Part shown: in pieces, positions 1 through 5,450 of the stretch
How the letters are laid out: each line of letters opens with the position of its first letter
Position numbering within the stretch: position 1 is the stretch's first letter
DNA from: Lachnospiraceae bacterium
GTDB taxonomy: Bacteria; Bacillota_A; Clostridia; Lachnospirales; Lachnospiraceae
Assembly (NCBI GenBank): GCA_017416055.1
Contig: JAFQDI010000102.1
Span: 1-5,765 of the forward strand
Direction of reading: 5' to 3'
DNA: 5,765 nucleotides
Notes under the pieces: model-generated
The model's database searches: none
Told to the model about the DNA's origin: nothing
Seen by the model: only the letters and a program-made list of their open reading frames with translations
Translations under genes and position numbers: made by a program

Positions 1-700
1 CATGAAATATCAGCCCGTCATCTGTCTCCAAAAACGCGAACCGCACTCCGTCCGGCAGATGATATCTAGCGAAAGACCGAAAACTTATGGTACAATCATT
101 TTTCGTCCACGTATCGCTTTTCCCGTAGGGCATCATCATAAAGATACCATCCATACCGACCCGAACCTGAGAAATCACCTCGGTGTCTTCCATCCAAATT
201 TTCGTATGTTCATCCGACAAATCCAGCGGATAGTCCAGGAAGAGTTTGATCTTCTCTCCCGCCGTACACTCTCCGCGAAAGACTTTTTTTACTTTGAGCG
301 TGACAATTGCGCCGTACACTTTCTCCCCGTCAAAATTGATCTCAACATTATACGTATCAAGCACGTACCCACGGATAATCGTCGTATCCCAGCGCGCAAA
401 AAGTTCCTCTTCGGTCAATGATTCCGTCAGCGATTCGCTGCGAACAGGTACGTCCTCCAATTCAACCCGACTGATCACGACCTTCTGCGGCTTTCCAAGG
501 GTACCTCCTTTGCCCGATCCGATAAACGAACGCACCGCTATCTGCCCCAAAACAATCACGCCAAAGATCATCATCGCACACGCCACCAAGGCGATCCAGC
601 CTTTTTTCCTGCTCATTCCCTCCAGTGAATGGGTATCCGCCTCCTCCACGTAAGCCGGATCCACCAGGATCATGTTATCCAATAACTCATTTCCCCTCAT
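1..700 (-). CDS. Single-pass membrane protein, putative sigma-factor partner (C-terminus cut by window edge)
   Basis: An open frame of 233 codons begins at the ATG at 700 and runs off the left edge without a stop. Its start overlaps the sigma-factor stop as ATGA (697-700), and AAGGAGG lies 10 bases upstream inside the sigma gene, so the two are translationally coupled. Residues 1-34 are polar and end in RKKGW. Residues 35-55 (IALVACAMMIFGVIVLGQIAV) are one transmembrane helix, and the remaining ~178 residues should lie outside the membrane. No zinc-binding HxxxCxxC anti-sigma motif is visible in the N-terminal part. The ectodomain contains segments such as GYVLDTYNVEINF and GVRFAFLETDDGLIF that resemble, from memory, conserved hypothetical proteins next to similar sigma factors in Lachnospiraceae. 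An anti-sigma or signal-sensing role is inferred only from the gene pairing and topology. The missing C-terminus is probably a few tens of residues. Confidence 0.8.
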   Translation of the reverse strand, partial: MRGNELLDNMILVDPAYVEEADTHSLEGMSRKKGWIALVACAMMIFGVIVLGQIAVRSFIGSGKGGTLGKPQKVVISRVELEDVPVRSESLTESLTEEELFARWDTTIIRGYVLDTYNVEINFDGEKVYGAIVTLKVKKVFRGECTAGEKIKLFLDYPLDLSDEHTKIWMEDTEVISQVRVGMDGIFMMMPYGKSDTWTKNDCTISFRSFARYHLPDGVRFAFLETDDGLIFH

Positions 701-1257
701 AAGGTGTAGCCCTCCTTCTCAAGATATTCCCGAAGCTCTTTGCGTACCCGAAACAGCATAGTCTTTACCTTGCTTTTCGAGATAGCGAACCGTCTTGAGA
801 TGTCCGCGATGGAGTCCAGATACCAATAACGACGCAGAAACACGATGCGTTTTTCCGCGCTGAGCGTACGTAAAAAACCGTTGATCGCATCCTTCAGCAA
901 CAGCTGATCAATACGGCTGTCCACGTCATCCGGTGCGGGAATGCACTGCTCCATCTCTCTGTCCAGTTCGCAGATCAGTGCGCTTCGCTTCAACCGCTCG
1001 CAATTTCGGCAACAATTCAGAGACAGATTTCGGGTAATCCGAGCCAGAAATGCGTACAGATAGGTTCTGGGTTCGTGGGGCGGAATCGAATTCCATGCCG
1101 CATAATAAGTGTCATTCTCACATTCCTCAGCCGTCTCCCACTCTCCGACGATCCCTCGAGACAGCCAGCGCAGACGGCTGCCGTATTTTTCCGAAGTCTC
1201 ACAGATTGCGGACTCGTCCCGACTTAGGTATAGATCAACAATTCGGCTATCTTCCAT
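697..1257 (-). CDS. RNA polymerase sigma-70 family factor, ECF-like
   Basis: A 186-residue protein with two-domain ECF-type sigma architecture. Region 2 spans about residues 5-85. It includes AEECENDTYYAAWNSIPP (43-60), the helix that normally binds core polymerase and the -10 element, and LARITRNLSLN (71-81), typical of the region 2.3/2.4 segment in clostridial members. A variable linker follows. Region 4 spans about 123-182, with a helix-turn-helix near DSIADISRRFAISKSKVKTM (148-167) for -35 recognition. No region 1 or 3 is present, and the length is typical of ECF factors. The start is supported by AAAGGAGA seven bases upstream (1265-1272). The gene overlaps the next by four bases, so sigma factor and membrane protein should be made together. 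The protein presumably redirects polymerase to a stress or envelope regulon, but the signal and target genes cannot be read from the window. The family assignment is firm; the subgroup is not determined. Confidence 0.9.
   Translation of the reverse strand: MEDSRIVDLYLSRDESAICETSEKYGSRLRWLSRGIVGEWETAEECENDTYYAAWNSIPPHEPRTYLYAFLARITRNLSLNCCRNCERLKRSALICELDREMEQCIPAPDDVDSRIDQLLLKDAINGFLRTLSAEKRIVFLRRYWYLDSIADISRRFAISKSKVKTMLFRVRKELREYLEKEGYTL
711..717 (-). promoter_or_regulatory. Ribosome binding site of the membrane-protein gene, inside the sigma gene
   Basis: On the minus strand this reads AAGGAGG, a near-perfect anti-SD match. It is 10 bases from the ATG at 700 and embedded in the last codons of the sigma factor (Lys-Glu-Gly). 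It fixes the start of the downstream gene and supports coupled translation. Confidence 0.75.
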
Positions 1258-1326
1258 TGCGTCATCTCCTTTCCTCTCAGATTTTGAAGGCCTTCACCTT
1301 AATAAACACCGTTTGGGGGTGGGGAG

Positions 1327-1355
1327 GTTACATGAATCGCAAATTAATTTATCAA
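1327..1355 (-). promoter_or_regulatory. Possible promoter of the sigma-factor operon
   Basis: On the minus strand TTGATA (1355-1350) is separated by 17 bases from TGTAAC (1332-1327). These match the housekeeping -35 at five of six positions and the -10 at four of six. An A at 1320 is a plausible start, giving a leader of about 63 bases before the sigma ATG. The same TGTAAC could instead be the -35 of an ECF promoter (see findings). The assignment is weak. Confidence 0.3.
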
Positions 1356-1427
1356 ATCATCAAGTGGATCTTACTGCAGCCATTACTCGGCGGTGGCAGT
1401 TGCTGAAGCTGAAATGCCATTAACGCA

Positions 1428-1457
1428 AGAGAGCATCAAGAATTCTTGATGCTCTCT
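1428..1457 (-). terminator. Perfect 15-bp palindrome after the glycerate kinase gene, probable terminator
   Basis: AGAGAGCATCAAGAA is followed directly by its exact reverse complement, giving a hairpin of about 13 bp with an AATT-centred loop. It starts 15 bases after the kinase stop, where an operon terminator is expected, and the sigma gene further on has its own leader. The stem is only moderately GC-rich. The bases after it on the minus strand (TTGCGTTAATGG) lack a proper U-run, so it may be an inefficient terminator, a 3'-end-stabilising hairpin, or a protein-binding dyad. Confidence 0.5.
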
Positions 1458-1472
1458 GAATTATATGTTCAT

Positions 1473-2708
1473 TCAGCCTTCCACCAACGCCACCGCCACA
1501 TCATTTACATTGGTTCCGGTCGGTCCGGTCATCACCAGTCCGCCAACCTTCTGAAGCGCGTGGTACGCGTCATTGTCCTGAAGGACTTTATATATCTCAA
1601 TTCCCTGTGCTTTGAGTTCAGCTGCAGTCTCGTAATCCACGTAACCGCCTGCCGCATCGGTAGGGCCGTCGGTTCCGTCACTGCCCACGCTGAACACCGC
1701 CGTTCCGGGGATGCCTGCAATTCCAACTGCTGCTGCAAGCGCCAACTCCTGATTACGTCCGCCCTTGCCCTTTCCGGTGAGATGTACCACAGTCTCTCCG
1801 CCTGCGATGAAGGCCATCTTTTTGCCGGATCCTGCATGAGTTTTCAGGATTGATGCCAAAAAACTTCCTGCATCTCTCGCCTCGCAGGTAAGCTGATCGG
1901 TGAGCAGCACCGGTTCATAGCCCATCTCACTGCACACAGCAGCCGCTGCGGTACAAAGCTCACGAACAGATCCGTTGATCAGCGTAGTTACATTGTCAAG
2001 CTCCTTCGGGGTTTCCCGATCAAGGAGTGCCTCTGCCTCGGGAGTCAATTTCAGATTATACTTCGCCGCAATCGCCTTCGCCTGCGCACAGGTGCTGCTG
2101 TCGGGGCAAGCGGGACCGGATGCGATCATATCCAGAGGATCACCCAAAATATCCGAAAGTACGATAGAAAATACGTGTGCAGGAGCACAGTGCTGTGCGA
2201 AACGACCGCCCTTTACGCCGGAAAGGCGCTTACGGATCGTATTGATCTCAACAATATCCGCGCCACAGGCCAAAAGCTGTCCGGTAATATCCTGAAGAAC
2301 TTCGCCTGATACCAAAGGTTTCTCAAACAGCGCACTTCCTCCGCCGGAAAGCAAAAACAGTACCGTGTCCTCGGGTTTCAGATCCTCGACTGCATCCAGC
2401 GCGTCTCCGGTCGCCTCAAAAGAATTTTTATCAGGAACAGGATGTCCCGCCTCATGGCAAATAAAGTTCGCGATCGGTCCCATCACGTGATCATACTTCG
2501 TCACAACCACACCGCTGTCGATGCGATCTCCGAGGCAGTCGTAGGCAGCTTTCGCCATCTGCCATGCAGCCTTTCCCGCTGCGACTAATATCACTCTTCC
2601 GGGAAACTCTTTTCCTGTCAGTGCACGACTCACCGCCTCATCCGGCTTCACCGCGTTGATCGCGGATGCAATGATCGCGTCCGCCTTGGCACGTAAATTC
2701 TTGTCCAT
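1473..2708 (-). CDS. Glycerate kinase, class II (DUF4147/MOFRL family)
   Basis: A 411-residue cytoplasmic enzyme expected to phosphorylate D-glycerate with ATP, giving 2-phosphoglycerate in this family. Homologues are also annotated TtuD or GckA, and sometimes as 'hydroxypyruvate reductase'. The N-terminal Rossmann-like DUF4147 domain shows VAAGKAAWQ with the conserved Lys46, SGGGSALF (121-128), NTIRKRLSGVKGGR (156-169) and LSDILGDPLDMIASGPA (184-200). The C-terminal MOFRL domain shows FIAGGETVV (300-308), GKGKGGRNQELALA (312-325, conserved Arg318) and VGSDGTDGPTDAAGG (341-355). All motifs are intact and the length is normal for the family. The start is set by AAAGGAAA about seven bases before the ATG at 2708; the stop is TGA. 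It follows a GntP-type permease gene on the same strand, which suggests glycerate uptake and entry into lower glycolysis. It is not the GlxK/GarK (class I) family. Confidence 0.93.
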   Translation of the reverse strand: MDKNLRAKADAIIASAINAVKPDEAVSRALTGKEFPGRVILVAAGKAAWQMAKAAYDCLGDRIDSGVVVTKYDHVMGPIANFICHEAGHPVPDKNSFEATGDALDAVEDLKPEDTVLFLLSGGGSALFEKPLVSGEVLQDITGQLLACGADIVEINTIRKRLSGVKGGRFAQHCAPAHVFSIVLSDILGDPLDMIASGPACPDSSTCAQAKAIAAKYNLKLTPEAEALLDRETPKELDNVTTLINGSVRELCTAAAAVCSEMGYEPVLLTDQLTCEARDAGSFLASILKTHAGSGKKMAFIAGGETVVHLTGKGKGGRNQELALAAAVGIAGIPGTAVFSVGSDGTDGPTDAAGGYVDYETAAELKAQGIEIYKVLQDNDAYHALQKVGGLVMTGPTGTNVNDVAVALVEG

Positions 2709-2739
2709 AAACTTATTTCCTTTCCAGTTCAGATCATTC

Positions 2740-2797
2740 CGGGATCTTTGCTTATCGGATCCCGATGCCGGGATCGGCCAAATAGGCAGCTATCCCG
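2740..2797 (-). repeat. Four alternating complementary arms in the permease-kinase spacer
   Basis: Reading the minus strand toward the kinase, arms CGGGAT (2797-2792), GATCCCG (2775-2769), CGGGATC (2764-2758) and GATCCCG (2746-2740) alternate in sense. Arm 2 can pair with arm 3 around a GCAT tetraloop. Alternatively arm 1 pairs with arm 2 (helped by an inner GCC/GGC helix) while arm 3 pairs with arm 4 across an 11-base loop. The kinase ribosome site (about 2716-2723) lies just outside. The arms and spacing are seen directly; any switching role is inference, and a repeat-element remnant is the main alternative. Confidence 0.55.
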
Positions 2798-2800
2798 AAA

Positions 2801-2839
2801 AGTTTGAAACAGACAGGGCCTTGAAAGCCCTGCCTGTCT
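2801..2839 (-). terminator. Terminator-like hairpin after the GntP permease gene
   Basis: On the minus strand, 41 bases after the permease stop, CAGGGC and GCCCTG pair around TTTCAAG. The outer AGACA and TGTCT can extend the stem with a small bulge. The stem is followed by GTTTCAAACTTTT, a loosely U-rich tail. It sits between the permease and kinase, so it could terminate or attenuate transcription within the operon and lower kinase expression relative to the permease. I saw no convincing separate kinase promoter in the spacer. Confidence 0.55.
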
Positions 2840-2880
2840 TATCCTTATTTAATTGTATAAATCCTGATTCCACCAATCTC

Positions 2881-4239
2881 TTAGAAGATCAGAGTCATGA
2901 GGAAAATACCTACCATAGAAGATACGCCCAATACCAACGTCAGAACCGTCTGAGTCTTGTAGCCCTGATCGGGAGTCATCTCACCAAAGTTGGTAACCAC
3001 CCAGAAGTAGGAGTCGTTCGCGTGGGAAACGGTCATCGCACCTGCACCGATCGCCATAACGGTCAGAGCGGAAAGTACAGGAGTGTCCAGTCCCAGAACG
3101 CCCATCAGCGGTGCAAGGATACCGGCAGTCGTGGTCAGTGCAACGGTGGAAGATCCCTGTGCACTCTTCAGGATAGCTGCAAGGATGAAGGGGAAGAAGA
3201 TACCGATGCCCTTCAGCATCTCAGCATTTTCCTTAATATAGTTCACCATGTCGGTGGAAGAAATAACCTTTCCGAGAACGCCGCCTGCTGCGGTAACGAA
3301 CAGGATAGGTCCAACGGTCTTCAAGGTGTCGTTCGTAATGTTGTAAAAGTCTCCCATCTTCTTTGCGCCTGCAAGCTGAGCAATCGCAAAGAGCGTACCA
3401 ACGGTCAGCGCGATCACGGGCTTTCCGAAGAATGTACACAGATTAGAAATAGTTCCGGTTCAGCCAGCCATGGAGGAAACAGAGCCAAGACCCATCATGA
3501 TGATAGGAACGATGATGGGAGCCAGCGCATTCAGACCACCGGGCAACTTGCCATACTCAGCAACCAATTCCTCATAAGTCTTAACCACTTCATCACTGGT
3601 CACCTGCTCGTCAGCACTCTTTACTTTCTTGCCGATGAATTTTGCGAAAATCACACCTGCGATCAGAGGACAGATAGATGCGAGAACACCGATACCCATC
3701 ACCATCAGCAGGTGATCGCCGATATTCAGTGTCTGTGCCGCCGCAATCGGACCGGGTGTCGGGGGAATAAATACGTGGGAGATGTACAGACCCGCAGACA
3801 GAGCCACGGTCATCGCAACACTGGATACCTTCGTACGCTTAACCAGTGCCTTACGGATGGGGTTCAGGATAACGAAACCGCTGTCGCAGAATACGGGGAT
3901 GGATACAACCCAACCCATGAGTTCCATCGCAAGCTCAGGATTCTTCTTGCCCACCAGTTTGATCACGAGATCAGCTAGCTTCAGTGCAGCACCGGTCACC
4001 TCGAGGATAGAGCCGATCAGCGCACCGAGGATAATCACGATACCGATGGAACTAAACGTTCCGGAGAATCCCGCACCGATAACATCAGCGATCTGAGGAA
4101 GCGGGATACCTGCGATCAGAGCCAGAATCAATGAAACGCCCATGATAGCCAGGAAAGGGTGCAGTTTGAACTTGGAGATTGCCACGATCATGACAACAAT
4201 CGCCACTACAAACGCGATAATGAGGGGTAAACCAGTCAT
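2881..4239 (-). pseudogene. GntP-family gluconate/glycerate-type permease, interrupted by an in-frame TGA
   Basis: A hydrophobic secondary transporter of the GntP family, expected to import a sugar acid with protons. The full frame is 453 codons (452 residues if the stop is ignored), normal for the family. It breaks into residues 1-259 (4239-3463) and 261-452 (3459-2881). Family features lie on both sides: an N-terminal helix after MTGLP, PVFCDSGFVILNP (115-127), FIPPTPGPIAAA (157-168), a polar cytoplasmic loop near 204-236, and near the C-terminus SHANDSYFW and a final hydrophobic helix. Because reading frame and homology continue across the TGA, the break is one nonsense codon, not a frameshift. 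ATG 4239 is chosen over the in-frame ATG 4296 because GGAGGT lies seven bases before it and 4296 has no ribosome site. The glycerate kinase downstream suggests D-glycerate as substrate. Family call firm, substrate inferred. Confidence 0.85.
3460..3462 (-). other. In-frame TGA stop, codon 260 of the permease
   Basis: The codons read Met-Ala-Gly-TGA-Thr-Gly-Thr-Ile-Ser-Asn-Leu. From TGG, GGA or CGA one substitution gives TGA, so the ancestral residue (Trp, Gly or Arg) cannot be fixed without homologues. The sigma, kinase and proA genes here all end with TGA, so the codon is not reassigned in this organism. Confidence 0.9.
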
Positions 4240-4246
4240 AAATGAT

Positions 4247-4252
4247 ACCTCC
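4247..4252 (-). promoter_or_regulatory. Ribosome binding site deciding the permease start
   Basis: On the minus strand this reads GGAGGT, seven bases before ATG 4239. It places translation start at MTGLP, directly before the first membrane helix. The upstream in-frame ATG at 4296 lies a few bases from the predicted transcription start and has no such site. Confidence 0.75.
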
Positions 4253-4266
4253 ATTTCTTTTTTTGA

Positions 4267-4300
4267 GCAGACTGACCAAATTCGTTCGTCAATCATCTGC
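4267..4300 (-). promoter_or_regulatory. Imperfect dyad just downstream of the permease promoter, possible operator or leader hairpin
   Basis: On the minus strand GCAGA (4300-4296) and TCTGC (4271-4267) flank TGAC (4291-4288) and GTCA (4276-4273), with an 11-base centre. The dyad begins about four bases after the expected transcription start, where repressors of substrate-inducible operons often bind. The two half-arms are spaced unequally (4 and 1 bases), which weakens the operator reading. No regulator gene is in the window. Confidence 0.35.
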
Positions 4301-4310
4301 TTTTGTAATC

Positions 4311-4339
4311 ATTATACACGAATTTTTTTCCACATTCAA
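4311..4339 (-). promoter_or_regulatory. Sigma-A-type promoter of the permease-kinase operon
   Basis: On the minus strand TTGAAT (4339-4334) is followed by exactly 17 bases and a perfect TATAAT (4316-4311). An A-rich stretch (GGGAAAAAACAG) precedes it, like an UP element. Transcription would begin near 4304, giving a leader of about 65 bases before ATG 4239. It lies in the gap after the 74-residue gene, marking the permease as the start of a new unit. Confidence 0.75.
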
Positions 4340-4364
4340 CTGTTTTTTCCCTGGAATGTTAAAA

Positions 4365-4589
4365 TTATGACAGTTGTTTTAATTCATTGAACAGCTCCAT
4401 ATCCTCCGCAGTGACTCTCAAATTCGTCTCGATCTTTTCTCCGGACGGAGTCGTAATACTCATGGCGAGAATTGTCCCCTCCTCAATTCCTCTCTGCTGC
4501 ATTGCCTGCAGAAATTTCGGAAATTTAGGATGGTTTGCCGTGAATCTGTCCCAGAGACTTTTCATTTTAAATAAACTTGCAGGATTCAT
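4365..4589 (-). CDS. Conserved small protein of unknown function, 74 residues
   Basis: A complete 74-codon gene ending in TAA, with AGGAG nine bases before its ATG. It lies 40 bases after proC on the same strand, with no clear promoter or terminator between them, so it is probably co-transcribed. The protein is soluble-looking, with no signal peptide, membrane helix or cysteine. The N-terminal half, with NHPKFPKFLQAMQQRGIEEG (residues 19-38), looks helical. A beta-strand pair follows (TILAMSITTPSGEKIETNLRV), then an acidic helix TAEDMELFNELKQL. The pattern 'NHPKFP..L.A...RGI.EGT.I...V..P.G....TN..V...D.ELF' recalls, from memory, a small uncharacterised family widespread in Clostridia, which supports a real gene. 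No function can be assigned. It might only be a passenger of the proline operon. Confidence 0.8.
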   Translation of the reverse strand: MNPASLFKMKSLWDRFTANHPKFPKFLQAMQQRGIEEGTILAMSITTPSGEKIETNLRVTAEDMELFNELKQLS

Positions 4590-4629
4590 TCTTTCACTCT
4601 CCTATTTTACCCGGACGGTGTCAACCGCC

Positions 4630-5433
4630 TTAATTTCCCAATTCCTTTGTTTTTTCATATGCTTCAATCACCGCATTCATGCATGCTGATCGAAAACCAC
4701 AGTCCTCCAACGCCTTCACGCCGACGATCGTGCTTCCGCCGGGACTGCAAACTGCGTCCTTCAATTCACCCGGATGCTTTCCGGTCTCAAGAACCATCTT
4801 CGCCGCACCGGCCATGGTCTGTGCCGCATACTCCATCGCTTTCGCGCGGGGAAGCCCACATAGCACACCGCCGTCCGCCAACGCCTCGATCATCATGTAC
4901 ATAAAGGCAGGTCCGCATCCGCTGATTGCGCAGCCCGCATCGATCAATTTTTCCTCCGACCGATCTAACCGCCCTGCGCTCTGCATTGCCTGCACAAAAC
5001 CGTCCAGTTCTTCGTTTGTCACCAGCTCGTTGGCTGTGTAGAGGATCATTCCCTCTCCGACACCTGCAGGGGTGTTGGGCATAATGCGGATAACCGGGTA
5101 ATCGCCACCCGCCATCCGGCCGATTTTTTCCATGGAGAGACCTGCCGCCATCGTGACCAGAATGAATCGGTCCGTTCTCTTTGCCAGCACCGGTGCAATC
5201 TCTTTTAGCATACCCTCCATCATTTGGGGCTTCACGCCGAGATACAGATATCTAACCTGCGCTGCCAGTGTGGCATTGTCCGCAGTGCCTGCTCCCAGCT
5301 TGCCTGCCAGCTCCTTCGCCTTTTCCATGAAATGATCCGCCAAAAGCACCCGTTCACCACCGATGGTCTTTGCCACCGCCATCGCCAGCGCGCCTCCCAT
5401 ATTTCCGGTCCCGATAAATCCGAATTTATCCAT
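4630..5433 (-). CDS. proC: Pyrroline-5-carboxylate reductase
   Basis: This enzyme catalyses the last step of proline synthesis, NAD(P)H-dependent reduction of 1-pyrroline-5-carboxylate to L-proline in the cytoplasm. The 267-residue protein has the usual family length and is intact. An N-terminal Rossmann dinucleotide-binding motif GFIGTGNMGGA lies at residues 5-15, VKPQ at 67-70 and RIMPNTPAGVGEG at 116-128. The C-terminal dimerisation/active-site domain has SGCGPAFMYMMIEALAD (171-187) and the P5CR signature ELKDAVCSPGGSTIVGVKAL (223-242). The Cys in SGCGPAF replaces the more usual Ser, with no expected loss of function. ATG 5433 is preceded six bases upstream by AGGAGA (5445-5440). The gene starts 17 bases after proA, so the two enzymes are almost certainly expressed together. 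Confidence 0.97.
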   Translation of the reverse strand: MDKFGFIGTGNMGGALAMAVAKTIGGERVLLADHFMEKAKELAGKLGAGTADNATLAAQVRYLYLGVKPQMMEGMLKEIAPVLAKRTDRFILVTMAAGLSMEKIGRMAGGDYPVIRIMPNTPAGVGEGMILYTANELVTNEELDGFVQAMQSAGRLDRSEEKLIDAGCAISGCGPAFMYMMIEALADGGVLCGLPRAKAMEYAAQTMAGAAKMVLETGKHPGELKDAVCSPGGSTIVGVKALEDCGFRSACMNAVIEAYEKTKELGN

Positions 5434-5450
5434 TTTCCTTCTCCTTTTCC

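Noticed and set aside
2..653. Plus-strand open frames over the left end
   Set aside because: They overlap the minus-strand membrane protein, which has a coupled start, a ribosome site and a proper transmembrane segment. Their own translations show no domain or start signal.
1315..1327. G-run (GGGGGTGGGGAGG) on the plus strand as a G-quadruplex
   Set aside because: Only two runs of three or more G are present, with one pair of G after them, so a standard four-run quadruplex is not supported.
3424..3462. Selenocysteine recoding at the permease TGA
   Set aside because: The downstream bases can form only a bulged CCG-GAA/TTC-TTCGG stem with a loop of about 20 bases, unlike a bacterial SECIS. 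No selenoprotein in the GntP transporter family is known to me.
2656..3978. A 440-codon open frame on the plus strand, antisense to the permease and kinase start
   Set aside because: Its predicted protein is rich in His, Cys, Arg, Asn and Gln with no recognisable domain or membrane pattern. It overlaps a clear GntP coding frame, has no evident ribosome site, and is best explained as a codon-bias shadow.
3460..4296. Permease start at the upstream ATG 4296
   Set aside because: This ATG is about eight bases after the predicted transcription start, has no ribosome site, and would add a polar 19-residue extension (IDERIWSVCSKKEMEVSF after Met) before a clear ribosome site and the family-like start MTGLP.
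4600..4629. TTGACA in the proC to small-gene spacer as a promoter
   Set aside because: The hexamer is perfect on the minus strand, but the only -10-like sequence (TAAAAT) is nine bases away and nothing suitable occurs at 16-18 bases.
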